Positions 34,438 through 43,249 of a stretch of 64,000 nucleotides of DNA are shown piece by piece. Position 1 is the stretch's first letter, and each line of letters starts with the position of its first letter. Both the position numbers and the translations under genes were made by a program. A model generated the notes under the pieces. That model searched no databases and was not told the DNA's origin. It saw nothing but the letters and a program-made list of their open reading frames with translations. The stretch comes from Variovorax sp. dw_308 (GTDB taxonomy: Bacteria; Pseudomonadota; Gammaproteobacteria; Burkholderiales; Burkholderiaceae_C), in contig NZ_JAATOM010000008.1 of NCBI RefSeq assembly GCF_019207085.1, positions 206,633 through 270,632 of the forward strand, read 5' to 3'.

Positions 34438-35046
34438 TCCGCACCTACTGAGGGAAGGAGGCAACGTCACTGGCAATGCGAGCAGCGGCACCGAGATGCT
34501 TGCAAAACGTGTGCAATACATTGCCGAGGCGGCGGGTAGGCCCGCACGCATCGGCTACCTTACAACCCGTCGGTCAGTTTTCTCCCGGAATTTCAGTGAG
34601 TACAAGGCCATGCTTGACGCAGCCATCAGTTCTGTCGGTGCGGAACTGCAAATACTGCGAGTGGAAGACCCTGAGGAAGTCGACCCGGCGTTTGATGAAA
34701 TGGAACGCTTGAAAATCGGAGCCCTTGTCGTCGACACGCCACCACTTTTTTACTTGAATCGAGACCGCATCGTGGACGTGCGGCCAAGCATCGCCTGCCT
34801 GCCATCGCTCAAGGACGGGCCTGGGCGGACTCGGGACTTCTGATGACTTTCTGGCTGGACTATCTCGACGTGGCACGCAGGACAGCCGACTATACGGACC
34901 GGATCCTCAAGGGCGCGAAACCGGGAGACTTGCCGGTCCAGCAAGCATCGAAATTTGAGATGGTCATCAACCTGAAAACAGCCGACGCGCCGGGAATCAG
35001 GATCCCTCGTTCAATGTTGCTGCTGGCGGATGAAGTGGTTAAATAG
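34438..35046 (+). pseudogene. ABC transporter substrate-binding protein (TrpX/PF04392-like), 5'-truncated and frameshifted
   Basis: The remnant begins in the middle of the family pattern: DPHLLREGGNVTGN corresponds to the usual DP-x-x-LARPGGNVTG. It continues through IGYLTTRRSVFSRNF and LVVDTPPLFYLNRD up to about 34779. Reading then has to move to the next frame, where AAKHRLPAIAQGRAWADSG, WLDYLDVARRTADYTDRIL and IRIPRSMLLLADEVVK follow to a TAG at 35046. One missing base near 34779-34780 explains the shift. The N-terminal signal peptide and first lobe are absent, so this is decay and not just a sequencing slip. No permease or ATPase gene is nearby. Confidence 0.8.
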
Positions 35047-35084
35047 TCCGGACGAACCGTGCCCGATGGATAGCGCGGGCCTGC

Positions 35085-35459
35085 CTAATGCGCCCGCAAC
35101 GCGCGCAGCTCTTCCCGCAGGAAGTCACCCGCGTCGCGCACCGTGCCATCCGCCGTCCTGACCTTGTAGGCCTTGCGCGTCAGTTCGGAGCGTGAGGCGC
35201 AGCGCTCGATGAAGTCTTCCGCATCGATCAGCTCGACCTTGAAGTACTTGTACTTGCTGCGCAGGTGAGTGGCCGCTTCGGCCGCGTTGTGGTCGCTGCC
35301 GTTGCGCACGAACACCAGGTCGGTCCGTGCTTCCACGCGCTGGATGAGGGCCAGGATGATCTGGTCTTCCTTCGGTGGCGGCGTAGCGCCTGCGATACCC
35401 GCCAGCAGTACCAGCGCGAACAACAGGCGGCGCAGGCCGTTGCGAACCATCAGTCTCAT
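35085..35459 (-). CDS. DUF5329 family exported protein
   Basis: A 124-residue small protein with a signal peptide (RRLLFALVLLAGIAGA, cleavage near residue 25). The mature part shows FVRNGSDHNAAEAATHLRSKY, AEDFIERCASRS and a Tyr-x-Val strand before DAGDFLREEL, which matches the DUF5329 family as I know it. Its function is unknown; the protein is likely periplasmic. It is a single gene on the minus strand, and its start faces about 280 bases that hold repeat copy B and the hisN promoter. Confidence 0.8.
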   Translation of the reverse strand: MRLMVRNGLRRLLFALVLLAGIAGATPPPKEDQIILALIQRVEARTDLVFVRNGSDHNAAEAATHLRSKYKYFKVELIDAEDFIERCASRSELTRKAYKVRTADGTVRDAGDFLREELRALRAH

Positions 35460-35597
35460 GCCGACTCCGTGCCGCGGGCCTCGTGGCGGGCGCTGGGCGA
35501 GTGCGCTGGATGCTAGGCGCGGCTCGCGGGCTCTGTCAAATCAGTTGTCCACCACGCCTTCGCGTGACCCGCGCCGCATGAAACGAGGGTGAGCACC

Positions 35598-35689
35598 GCC
35601 TGTTCGTGGGCACCCGCGGAACCGGCTTTGCCGGGCCGCTGGGTGCGCCCCCTTGAGGGGGAGCGCCGCAGGCGCATTCGGGGGTGGGT
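35598..35689. repeat. Dispersed intergenic repeat, copy B
   Basis: This is a near copy of 9418-9511, with a few base changes (for example AACCGGC instead of AACAGGC, which breaks the first hairpin stem). It lies between the DUF5329 gene and hisN, in the non-coding gap, and ends about 55 bases before the hisN start. Confidence 0.8.
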
Positions 35690-35743
35690 TTCATTTCAGG
35701 GCGGCTCGGTTCTAATCGACGCCTGTTCTGCATTCGAGAAGTC

Positions 35744-36523
35744 ATGAGTTCCAGATCCCCCGAGGAATCCCTGCGGATCGCGCATGCGCTGGCCGACGCG
35801 GCGGCGGCCGAGTCGATGCGCTGGTTTCGCACCCCGCTCGATGTCATCACCAAAGCCGACGAGAGCCCCGTCACGCTGGCCGACCGGGCGGCCGAAACCG
35901 CCATGCGCGAAATCCTCGGCACGCTGCGCGCGGCCGATGGCATCTATGGCGAGGAGCACGGGCTGGAGCGGCTCGATGCGGAATGCATCTGGGTGCTCGA
36001 CCCCATCGACGGCACGCGCAGCTTCATCACCGGCTCGCCCTTGTGGGGCACGCTGATCGGCCTGCTCGAAGGCGGGCGCATCACGCTGGGCATGATCGAC
36101 ATGCCGGTGCTCGGCGAGCGCTGGATCGGCCAGGCCGGCGAGGGGGCGACGCGCAACGGACAGTACGTCGGAGCGAGCACCGTGAGCGAGGTGGGCAAGG
36201 CGCGCATCGTCACCACCTCGCCCGACATCTTCGGCGCGGCTGACTGGCAAGCCTTCGACCGGCTCAGCCGCGAGTGTGCGATGCGGCGCTTCGGCGGCGA
36301 TTGCTACGGCTATGCGCAGCTGGCCGGCGGAACCATCGACCTCGTGGTCGAGGCCGGCCTGCAACCCTACGACTACCTCGGCCCCGCAGGCCTGATCGAG
36401 GCCGCGGGCGGCGTCATCACCGATTGGAGCGGCCAGCCCCTCGGCCTGGAGTCCGACGGCCGCGTGATCGCCGCCGCCACGCCCGCATTGCATCGCGCGG
36501 CGCTGGCGCTGCTGAACGGATGA
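35744..36523 (+). CDS. hisN: Histidinol-phosphatase / inositol monophosphatase family (HisN-like)
   Basis: A 259-residue member of the inositol monophosphatase superfamily. Metal and substrate motifs are visible: GEEHG near residue 68, the core WVLDPIDGTRSFITGSP near 84-100, and the late WxxxDxxxxP-like segment YDYLGPAGLIEAAGG. The sequence ITGSPLWGTLIGLLE and the FGGDCYGYAQLAGG motif are typical of proteins named HisN in betaproteobacteria, which dephosphorylate histidinol phosphate. A related sugar or nucleotide phosphatase remains possible because no his genes are next to it. Confidence 0.85.
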   Translation: MSSRSPEESLRIAHALADAAAAESMRWFRTPLDVITKADESPVTLADRAAETAMREILGTLRAADGIYGEEHGLERLDAECIWVLDPIDGTRSFITGSPLWGTLIGLLEGGRITLGMIDMPVLGERWIGQAGEGATRNGQYVGASTVSEVGKARIVTTSPDIFGAADWQAFDRLSRECAMRRFGGDCYGYAQLAGGTIDLVVEAGLQPYDYLGPAGLIEAAGGVITDWSGQPLGLESDGRVIAAATPALHRAALALLNG

Positions 36524-36545
36524 GGGGCCCGCCGGGAAGAATCGC

Positions 36546-36740
36546 ATGATCCGCTGGCTCATCGTCGTCGTGCTGGCCTTGCTGCTGATGAGCGGACTGA
36601 CCGAGTGGCTGCGTCGACACGGGTTCGGCCGCCTCCCCGGCGATTTCGAATTCAGGGCTTTGGGGCGAAACTGGCAGTTGCCCATCGGAAGCACGCTGGT
36701 GCTCAGCCTGATCGCCGCGCTGATCGCGCGCTGGATATGA
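36546..36740 (+). CDS. DUF2905 small membrane protein
   Basis: A 64-residue protein with two membrane helices (WLIVVVLALLLMSGL and GSTLVLSLIAALIARWI) around a conserved centre LPGDFEFRALGRNWQLPIG. This matches DUF2905, a widespread family of unknown function. It starts 22 bases after hisN and ends 19 bases before the ROK gene, so the three probably form one transcript. Confidence 0.88.
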   Translation: MIRWLIVVVLALLLMSGLTEWLRRHGFGRLPGDFEFRALGRNWQLPIGSTLVLSLIAALIARWI

Positions 36741-36759
36741 CCACAAGGACAAGGATTCC

Positions 36760-37704
36760 ATGAGAGCCTGTGTAGACATCGGCGGCACCAAGATTGCCGT
36801 GAGCCTGGCCGCCGACGGCGAATCGCTGGACGGCAGCCCGCGGCCCCTGCTCGGCCGCCGCAGTGAACCCACCGCCAAGACCGGCGACAACCTCGCGGTG
36901 TCGCGCCAGATCCTGCGCATGGTGGACGAGGTGTGCGCGGAGCAGGGCATCGGCGCCGAGGCCGTGAGGCGCGCCGGCGTGTCGTCGGCCGGCCCGTTCG
37001 TCATTCGAGCTGGCGCCCTCGAACTGGCCACGCCCAACATCTGCGGCGGCATGGCCGGCCCGGCGCGCGGCTTGCCCAACAACTGGATGACGGCACCCAT
37101 CGAGCAGCCGCTGCGCCAACGCTTCGACGTGGTGCGCGTGGAGAACGACGCGGTCGGCGCGCTCGAGGCGGAACGGCGCTGGGGCGCACTCAAGGGCGTC
37201 GACCATTGCGCGTACGTCACATGGAGCACGGGCATCGGCGTCGGCATCTGTGTCGACGGACGCGTGCTGCGCGGCAAGAACGGCAACGCCGGCCATTCAG
37301 GCCACAGTTTCGTGGTGGATGACGACACCAACGCCCTGTGCGGCTGTGGCAATGTCGGCGACGTCGAGGGATTGGTCGCCGGCAATGCCATCGCGCGCCG
37401 CTTCGGCCTGCCGGCGGAGCAACTGTTTCCCGCCGCGGTCGCGGGCGATCCTGCGGCGCTGGCGCGCGTCGACGAACTGTGCCGTGTGATGGGCCGCATG
37501 CTTTACAACCTCGTCGCCACGCTCGACCTGGAGCGCATCAGCCTCGGCGGCAGCGTGTTCTGGAACAACCGCGCCTTCCTGCTGCCGCGATTGCAGGCCG
37601 AAATCAAGGGCAAGTTGCCGTCATTGACGGAAGGGGTCACGCTGGAGCCGGCGGGGCTGGGCGACAAGGTCGGCGACTACGCGGCGCTCGCGCTGCTGGA
37701 TTGA
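36760..37704 (+). CDS. ROK family sugar kinase / glucokinase-like protein
   Basis: A 314-residue ROK protein. The N-terminal phosphate loop is ACVDIGGTKIAVSLA, the catalytic Asp is in VRVENDAVGALEAE, and the second glycine-rich region is STGIGVGICVDG. The zinc site is present in changed form: GHSGHSFVVD then LCGCGNVGDVE, with Asp where the last Cys of the usual CxCGxxGC is. There is no HTH, so it is an enzyme, not a regulator. It most likely phosphorylates a hexose; which one is not clear. Its stop precedes a partial intergenic repeat. Confidence 0.9.
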   Translation: MRACVDIGGTKIAVSLAADGESLDGSPRPLLGRRSEPTAKTGDNLAVSRQILRMVDEVCAEQGIGAEAVRRAGVSSAGPFVIRAGALELATPNICGGMAGPARGLPNNWMTAPIEQPLRQRFDVVRVENDAVGALEAERRWGALKGVDHCAYVTWSTGIGVGICVDGRVLRGKNGNAGHSGHSFVVDDDTNALCGCGNVGDVEGLVAGNAIARRFGLPAEQLFPAAVAGDPAALARVDELCRVMGRMLYNLVATLDLERISLGGSVFWNNRAFLLPRLQAEIKGKLPSLTEGVTLEPAGLGDKVGDYAALALLD

Positions 37705-37713
37705 GCGGGCGCC

Positions 37714-37740
37714 GCGCCGCAGGCGCTTTCGGGGGTGGGC
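37714..37740. repeat. Dispersed intergenic repeat, partial copy C
   Basis: A 27-base copy of the right end of the repeat, GCGCCGCAGGCGC plus TTTCGGGGGTGGG, lying between the convergent stops of the ROK kinase and the SDR gene. The GCGCC-GCA-GGCGC hairpin could serve as a terminator. Confidence 0.65.
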
Positions 37741-37746
37741 TCGACC

Positions 37747-38505
37747 TCAGAGGAACATGCCGCCCGACGCCTCGATGCGCTGGCCGGTGATCCAGCGGTT
37801 GCCGGGCTGCAGAAGCATCGAGATCGCGCCGCCGATGTCGTCCGGCAGGCCGGCCCGGCCGAGCGCGGTCTGGGCGGCGACCACGGCGTTCACCTGAGCG
37901 TTGTCGCGCACCACGCCGCCGCTGAAGTCCGTCTCGATGGCGCCGGGCGCCACCACGTTGACCGCGATGCGTCGCGGGCCGAGTTCCTTCGCCAGGTAGC
38001 GCGTCAGCACCTCGATGCCGCCCTTCATCGACGCATACGCGGCTTTGCCCGGAAAGCTGAAGCGCGCAAGCCCGCTCGACACGTTGACGATGCGCCCGCC
38101 GTCGGCGATCAGCGGCAGCAGCTTCTGGGTGAGGAAGAACGGCCCCTTGAGGTGGATGTTCATCATCTCGTCGAACTGCGCTTCCGTGGTGTTCGCGAAG
38201 CTCGCTTCGAGGCCGGTGCCGGCGTTGTTGACGAGGTGGTCGAAGCGGTCGCGCTGCCAGGTCGTGGCGAGCGCGCCCTTCACCGCGACGACGAAAGCGT
38301 CGAAGCCGGCGCTGTCGGCCACGTCGAGTTGCAGGGCCACGGCGCGGCGGCCCAGCGCCTCGACCTGCCGCACGACCTCCTGCGCTTCCGCGGCGCCGCT
38401 GCGGTAGGTGAGGATCAGGTCGCTGCCCTGCTGCGCGAGGTTGAGGGCGGTGCTTTTGCCGAGGCCGCGGCTGGCGCCGGTGATGAGTGCGATCGGGGTG
38501 GTCAT
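37747..38505 (-). CDS. Short-chain dehydrogenase/reductase
   Basis: A 252-residue SDR of classical type: cofactor loop TGASRGLGKS, VNNAGTG, catalytic Ser in NVSSGLARF, and the YASMK motif in AAYASMKGG. The Arg after the first glycine-loop Ser and the later TYRSG point to NADPH. The C-terminal SGGMFL is typical. The substrate is unknown. AAGGA lies upstream of the ATG at 38505. It is transcribed away from a LysR gene 108 bases away, which is probably its regulator. Confidence 0.92.
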   Translation of the reverse strand: MTTPIALITGASRGLGKSTALNLAQQGSDLILTYRSGAAEAQEVVRQVEALGRRAVALQLDVADSAGFDAFVVAVKGALATTWQRDRFDHLVNNAGTGLEASFANTTEAQFDEMMNIHLKGPFFLTQKLLPLIADGGRIVNVSSGLARFSFPGKAAYASMKGGIEVLTRYLAKELGPRRIAVNVVAPGAIETDFSGGVVRDNAQVNAVVAAQTALGRAGLPDDIGGAISMLLQPGNRWITGQRIEASGGMFL

Positions 38506-38613
38506 GTCGGAGTCCTTGTGGAAGTTGATGGGATGGGTGAACTTTAGGATGGAACAATCAGGCGATAAACTCGTCTGAACTGACTTCATCGTTCTCTCAA
38601 AAAGAACAATCCA
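38506..38613. promoter_or_regulatory. Divergent control region between SDR and LysR genes
   Basis: A 108-base gap between two divergent starts, the usual place for LysR operators. The octamer GAACAATC occurs twice on the same strand, at 38552-38559 and 38604-38611, the second directly before the LysR start codon. These are candidate half sites for autoregulation. No clear T-N11-A palindrome was found. Confidence 0.4.
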
Positions 38614-39537
38614 TTGGACCTCGCCCTGTTGCAGACCTTCGTGCAAGTCGCCGAACTCGGCAGTTTCACGCGCGCCGCCGATCGGCTCGGGCTGCCGAAA
38701 TCGCGCGTTTCCGCCAGCGTGCAGCAGCTGGAGGCGCAGCTCGGCACCCGCCTGCTGCACCGGACCACGCGCAGTGTTCGCATGACGCCCGACGGCGAGC
38801 AGTTCCTCGAGCGCGCCAAGGCGCTGCTGGCCGATGCGGAGGAACTGCGCACGCTGTTCCAGCAAGCGCCGAGCAGCCTGCGCGGCCGCCTACGCGTCGA
38901 CCTGCCGACCGCCATGGCGCGCACCATCGTCATCCCGCGCCTGCCGGAATTCCTGGCGGCCCACCCGCAGCTCGAAATCGAACTGAGTACCACCGACCGC
39001 CGTGTCGACGTCGTGCACGAAGGCTTCGACTGCGTGTTGCGCGTCGGGCACCTGCAGGACTCGGGGCTCGTTGCGCGGCGACTCGGGCAGCTGGTGCAGG
39101 TCAACTGCGCGAGCCCGGCCTACATCGCGCAGTTCGGCACGCCGCACACGCTCGAAGACCTCGCGCACCACCGGGTCGTGCGCTGGGCGCCCACGCTCGG
39201 CGGCGCCGCGGCCGGCTGGGAGTACCACGATGGCGAACGCTACCGCCTGCTGGAGATGCAGGGCGTGGTCACCGTCAATCACACCGATGCGTACCAGGCC
39301 GCATGCCTTGCCGGCCTGGGCCTGATCCAGGCGCCGCGCCTGGGCGCTGCGGCTGCCCTGGCCGCGGGCTTGCTCGTGGAGGTGATGCCGGGGTTCACCG
39401 CCGAGCCGATGCCGGTGTCGCTGGTCTATCCGAACCGGCGCAATCTCTCGAAGCGTGTGCAGGCGCTGATGGGATGGCTCGCTGAGGTGCTGACGCCGCA
39501 CCTCGACCCGGAAGGCCGAAGCCCGCTCAATCCGTGA
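38614..39537 (+). CDS. LysR-family transcriptional regulator (TTG start)
   Basis: A 307-residue LysR protein with the N-terminal winged HTH (LLQTFVQVAELGSFTRAADRLGLPKSRVSASVQQLEAQLG) and the CrgA-like effector domain (RLRVDLPTAMART, DCVLRVGHLQDSGLVARRLGQ). The family layout puts the start at the TTG of 38614; no in-frame ATG or GTG exists upstream. The divergent SDR gene is the likely target. Its stop overlaps the stop of otsA, on the other strand, by 11 bases. Confidence 0.93.
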   Translation: MDLALLQTFVQVAELGSFTRAADRLGLPKSRVSASVQQLEAQLGTRLLHRTTRSVRMTPDGEQFLERAKALLADAEELRTLFQQAPSSLRGRLRVDLPTAMARTIVIPRLPEFLAAHPQLEIELSTTDRRVDVVHEGFDCVLRVGHLQDSGLVARRLGQLVQVNCASPAYIAQFGTPHTLEDLAHHRVVRWAPTLGGAAAGWEYHDGERYRLLEMQGVVTVNHTDAYQAACLAGLGLIQAPRLGAAAALAAGLLVEVMPGFTAEPMPVSLVYPNRRNLSKRVQALMGWLAEVLTPHLDPEGRSPLNP

Positions 39538-40915
39538 CCTGCGTGGTCCCGGCCAATGCCGTGAGGAACGCCTTGCGCCACCAGTGCACGTCGTATTCGC
39601 GGATGCGCTGCAGCAGCTTCTGGTGCCGGTGCCGCCGTTCCTCCAGCGGCATTTGCAGCGCCTGCTGCATGACCTCGGCCGTCCCGTGGATGTCGTAGGG
39701 GTTGACCAGCAGGGCTTCCTTCATCTGCTCGGCGGCACCCGCGAAGCGCGACAGCACCAGCACGCCCGGGTCGGCCGGGTCCTGCGCGGCCACGTATTCC
39801 TTGGCGACCAGGTTCATGCCGTCGCGCAGCGGCGTCACCAGGCCCACCGCCGCCGCGCGGCACAGCCCCGGCACACGCTTGCGCGCCACCATGCGGTGGA
39901 TGTAGCGCACCGGCATCCAGTCGAGCTCGCCGTAGTCGCCGTTGATGGCGCCGCACAAGGATTCCAGTTCGCGCCGGATGTCGCCGTAGGCATCGACGTT
40001 CTCGCGCGTGGGCGAGGCGATCTGGATCAGTGTGGCGCTGCGCCGGTTCTCGGGGTAGTGCGCCAGCAGTTCGCGAAACGCCCGCACCCGGTGCGGGATG
40101 CCCTTGGAATAGTCGAGCCGGTCGATGCCGATCATCAGGCGCCGCTGCGAGTACTCGCGCCGCATCGTCTGGCACATCTCCTGCGCGTCCCTGGCATGCG
40201 TGAGCTCCATGAACTCGTCCACGTCGATGCCGATCGGAAAGGCGCTGCACCGCACCGATTGCCCGTAGCCCTGGTACACATCGCCCGGCAGCGCGGCGCC
40301 GTGCGCCTCGTTCAGCACATAGCGTTCGAAGTGCTCCTGGTCCTGGTGCGATTGCAGCCCGATCAGGTCGTAGGCGAACAGCGAGCGCATCAGCCACTCG
40401 TGCTGCGGGATGGCCGCCATGATGATCTGCGGCGGCAGCGGAATGTGCAGGAAGAAGCCGATGCGCTGGCGACAACCCATCGCGCGCAGTTCGGCCGCCA
40501 GCGGAATGAGGTGGTAGTCGTGGATCCAGAGGATGTCGTCGGGCTTGAGCAGCGGCATCAGCTTGCGCGCGAACAACTGGTTCACGCGCCGGTAGCCGCC
40601 GATGAAGCCGGCGTCGAAATGCGCCAGGTCGAGCCGGTTGTGGAACACCGGCCACAGCACGTCGTTGCTGTAGCCGAGGTAGTAGCTGTCGTGGTCCTCG
40701 CGGCTCAGGTCGATGGTGGCCAACGTGACCTTGCCGGCTTGCTGGCGGTGCAGGTCGCCTTCGCCCGAAGGGCCGCCCTCGACGACCGTGCCGCTCCAGC
40801 CGAACCAGAGTCCGCCGCTTTGCTGGAGCGACTCGCCCAACGCCACGGCCAGCCCGCCGGCCGCGGGCTTGCGCGGGTCGGCCACCCGGTTGGAGATGAC
40901 GACGAGGCGGCTCAT
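39527..40915 (-). CDS. otsA: Trehalose-6-phosphate synthase OtsA
   Basis: OtsA joins UDP-glucose and glucose-6-phosphate to form trehalose-6-phosphate, a stress protectant precursor. The 462-residue GT20 enzyme shows LVVISNRVADP and GGLAVAL at the N terminus, WIHDYHLIPLA, the sugar-phosphate site GIDRLDYSKGIPHR, and the nucleotide-sugar loop TPLRDGMNLVAKEYVAAQ. The ATG at 40915 overlaps the stop of otsB as ATGA. The 3' end overlaps the convergent LysR gene. Confidence 0.97.
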   Translation of the reverse strand: MSRLVVISNRVADPRKPAAGGLAVALGESLQQSGGLWFGWSGTVVEGGPSGEGDLHRQQAGKVTLATIDLSREDHDSYYLGYSNDVLWPVFHNRLDLAHFDAGFIGGYRRVNQLFARKLMPLLKPDDILWIHDYHLIPLAAELRAMGCRQRIGFFLHIPLPPQIIMAAIPQHEWLMRSLFAYDLIGLQSHQDQEHFERYVLNEAHGAALPGDVYQGYGQSVRCSAFPIGIDVDEFMELTHARDAQEMCQTMRREYSQRRLMIGIDRLDYSKGIPHRVRAFRELLAHYPENRRSATLIQIASPTRENVDAYGDIRRELESLCGAINGDYGELDWMPVRYIHRMVARKRVPGLCRAAAVGLVTPLRDGMNLVAKEYVAAQDPADPGVLVLSRFAGAAEQMKEALLVNPYDIHGTAEVMQQALQMPLEERRHRHQKLLQRIREYDVHWWRKAFLTALAGTTQVTD

Positions 40916-41682
40916 GCGTCCGCTTCGGGTGCGGCCCTGGGCGATCCCGGCGCTGCGGCGAGAAGGTCGCGCGCCTGGAGCAACCACTCGAACACCGCGC
41001 GCGTCGATTCGAGCCGGTGGGTCGCCAGGCTCGGCCCGCCGCCCACCTTGATCGCAATGCCGCCGCGAGGCTGCACCACGGCGAAGCCGCTCTCGTCGGT
41101 GGTGTCGTCGCCGGCGAACACCGGCACGCGGCCGGCGAAGGGCGGCTCCTGCAAGAAGGCATTGATGGCCACGCCCTTGTTGATGCCGGCCAGCTTCACC
41201 TCGAAAACGAACTTGCCGTGCAGCATTTCCAGTTGCGGTTGATGGGCAATGATGGCCCACATCGCGTCGCGGCAGACGGCTTCGAGATCGGGCGCCATGC
41301 GGTAGTGCAGCGCCACGGCTGCATGCTTGCGCTCGACCAGCAGGCCGGGATGCGCGCCGGCCAGCTTGTTGGCCACGTCGAGCACCGCATCCAGGTCCGG
41401 CGGCTTGTGCTCCTGCATGCGGCCGGTCGCGTCGCGGCGCTGCACGCCGTGCTCACCCGCGGCCGGCAGGCGCAGCGGTGCCAGGAAGCGGTCGATCACG
41501 TCGATCTGCCGGCCCGACACCACGGCCAGCGCGCCGCCGCAGAGCTTGTGCAGGTCGCCCAGCAGCGCAACCAGTTCGGGCGGCACCTCGATCGCCTCGG
41601 GCGTCTCGGCGAGCGCGACCAGCGTGCCGTCGAAGTCGAGGAACAGGGCCGCGTCAGGGGTGAGTTGGGGGGGAGCGGTCAT
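40912..41682 (-). CDS. otsB: Trehalose-6-phosphate phosphatase OtsB
   Basis: A 256-residue HAD-superfamily phosphatase that removes phosphate from trehalose-6-phosphate. Motif I is ALFLDFDGTLVAL with both catalytic Asp residues, motif II is AVVSGRQ, and the last motif is FAGDDTTDESGF. The ATG at 41682 is preferred over an adjacent in-frame TTG. It is the first gene of the otsB-otsA operon; the promoter should lie in the 230 bases to its right. OtsB first, OtsA second is a common order in betaproteobacteria. Confidence 0.96.
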   Translation of the reverse strand: MTAPPQLTPDAALFLDFDGTLVALAETPEAIEVPPELVALLGDLHKLCGGALAVVSGRQIDVIDRFLAPLRLPAAGEHGVQRRDATGRMQEHKPPDLDAVLDVANKLAGAHPGLLVERKHAAVALHYRMAPDLEAVCRDAMWAIIAHQPQLEMLHGKFVFEVKLAGINKGVAINAFLQEPPFAGRVPVFAGDDTTDESGFAVVQPRGGIAIKVGGGPSLATHRLESTRAVFEWLLQARDLLAAAPGSPRAAPEADA

Positions 41683-41914
41683 CAACCGGGCACGATAACA
41701 GCGCGATGGGATTTCGCGCGTCGGTTAAAGCCGCGATCGGAAAAGGGCCCAGGAGTCGGCCGCGGGATTTGCTGGACTGCGCCGCGGCGGACGGCGGCCC
41801 AAGCTTCATGCGCGTCTCCCTTGAATGCCGTGCGCGGTGCGCCACGTCGAGGGCACGGTGCGAACCCGGCGTGGCACGGCCCACCGCCTGCGCCAAGCGG
41901 CGCGCGAGTCCGGG

Positions 41915-43042
41915 TCAGTCGAGCGCCTGCCCCACCGCCGCAATGCGTGCACGCCGGATCGCAGCACCGACCTTCGGGCCCGACTCCCCGGCCATCTGCG
42001 CCTCGCGAGCAATGACATCCGTGGCGACGGCCTGCGCCGCTGACAGCGCCACGCGCAGGCGCTGGCCGGCCGCGATCGCATCGCCGACTTCGCAGCATTC
42101 GCAGGCCTGCAGGAGTTGCGCAAGACGCGCCGGCTTGCGAATGGCGTCGCAGCGTTCGAGAAGGACGACGATGTCCGTGGCGCCCAATGCCGTGCTTGCC
42201 CCTACGGCAGAACCTTCGCGCGCGAACAGCAGCGCCAGGTCGCGTTCATCGGTCGGTGCGCGCAGGCGCTCGCAGACACCGAGCACCGACGGCGTCGGCA
42301 GTCCCCATGTGAGGCAGCCAAAGCGAACCGGCAACGGCGCCTGCAGCCGCGCCGCGCTGTCGACATGACGAAGCCGCTCGGCGCGCGTGTCGACTTCGGG
42401 CAGCAGCCTCTGCATCGCGCCGCATTCCTGCAACACGCTGAACATCCGCGACGGCACCGCCTCCATCAGCCCGCGTGCCAGTTCCTGCCATACGCGCTCC
42501 GGCACCAGCGCGTCGACCTCGCCGGCCTCGACCATGCCGCGCATCAGGTCCATCGTCTCGGGCGCGACGCTGAAATCGTGGAAGCGTGCGGCAAAGCGCG
42601 CCACGCGCAGGATGCGTACAGGGTCTTCGCGGAACGCGTCGGTGACATGCCGCAGCACCTTGTCGCGCAGGTCGCGCTGGCCGTGGAAAGGGTCGACCAG
42701 TGCGCTTGCGTCTGTGGTGGGCGCATCGGCCAGTTCGGCAGGCAGGGCGATCGCATTGATCGTCAGGTCGCGCCGCGCGAGATCTTCCTCGATGGTGACC
42801 TCGGGCGAGGCATGGATGGTGAAGCCGCGGTAGCCCGGCGCGCTCTTGCGTTCGGTGCGGGCCAGCGCGTGCTCTTCGCGCGTCACCGGATGCAGGAAGA
42901 CGGGGAAGTCGCGGCCCACCGGCAGGTAGCCGCGCGCCGCCATCTGCTCGGGCGTGGCGCCGACCACCAGCCAGTCGCGATCGGAGACCGGCAGGCCGAG
43001 CAGCCGGTCGCGCAGCGCACCGCCCACGAGATAGGTCCGCAT
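41915..43042 (-). CDS. cca: CCA-adding tRNA nucleotidyltransferase with degenerate HD domain
   Basis: A 375-residue class II nucleotidyltransferase that builds and repairs the 3' CCA of tRNAs. The head has YLVGGALRDRLLG, the catalytic DRDWLVVG and RRDLTINAIAL, and the neck has DPVRILRVARFAARF. Bacterial enzymes such as the E. coli one have an extra HD phosphohydrolase domain in the C-terminal half. Here that region is shortened, and the expected HDLGK reads LTWGLPT, so the metal site is lost. The ATG at 43042 matches the family N terminus (M-x-x-YLVGG); an in-frame ATG four codons earlier is possible. Confidence 0.93.
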   Translation of the reverse strand: MRTYLVGGALRDRLLGLPVSDRDWLVVGATPEQMAARGYLPVGRDFPVFLHPVTREEHALARTERKSAPGYRGFTIHASPEVTIEEDLARRDLTINAIALPAELADAPTTDASALVDPFHGQRDLRDKVLRHVTDAFREDPVRILRVARFAARFHDFSVAPETMDLMRGMVEAGEVDALVPERVWQELARGLMEAVPSRMFSVLQECGAMQRLLPEVDTRAERLRHVDSAARLQAPLPVRFGCLTWGLPTPSVLGVCERLRAPTDERDLALLFAREGSAVGASTALGATDIVVLLERCDAIRKPARLAQLLQACECCEVGDAIAAGQRLRVALSAAQAVATDVIAREAQMAGESGPKVGAAIRRARIAAVGQALD

Positions 43043-43108
43043 ACCAGATGTCATCCGACCGAGTGTAGGGGTGGGTTGTTTGCAATTTGAGACAATCTGG
43101 CTCGTTCT

Positions 43109-43125
43109 GGCACCAATACGGTGCC
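43109..43125. promoter_or_regulatory. Palindrome in the ompW upstream region
   Basis: GGCACC-AATAC-GGTGCC, a perfect six-base inverted repeat, lies in the 207-base gap between the divergent starts of cca and the ompW gene. It is a candidate operator for either gene. Confidence 0.4.
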
Positions 43126-43190
43126 AACTTTTTGGGCTCTCCCAGGTCGAATCATTTTGCGATCTCGACTTGATCTCCCTCGGGGAGGAA

Positions 43191-43207
43191 GCCGGGCAAC
43201 GCCCGGC
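43191..43207 (+). promoter_or_regulatory. 5' leader hairpin of ompW
   Basis: GCCGGGC-AAC-GCCCGGC is a perfect seven-base stem with a three-base loop, about 43 bases before the ompW start. If transcribed, it would form a stable leader hairpin that may protect the mRNA or act in attenuation. Confidence 0.4.
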
Positions 43208-43249
43208 CCTGGGGCTCACGACAACATCGAAATCCAAAGGAGGATCCCC

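Noticed and set aside
41683..41914. Gap between otsB and cca checked for a tRNA
   Set aside because: A GGTGCGAACCC stretch resembles a T loop, but no matching anticodon arm or acceptor stem can be built around it.
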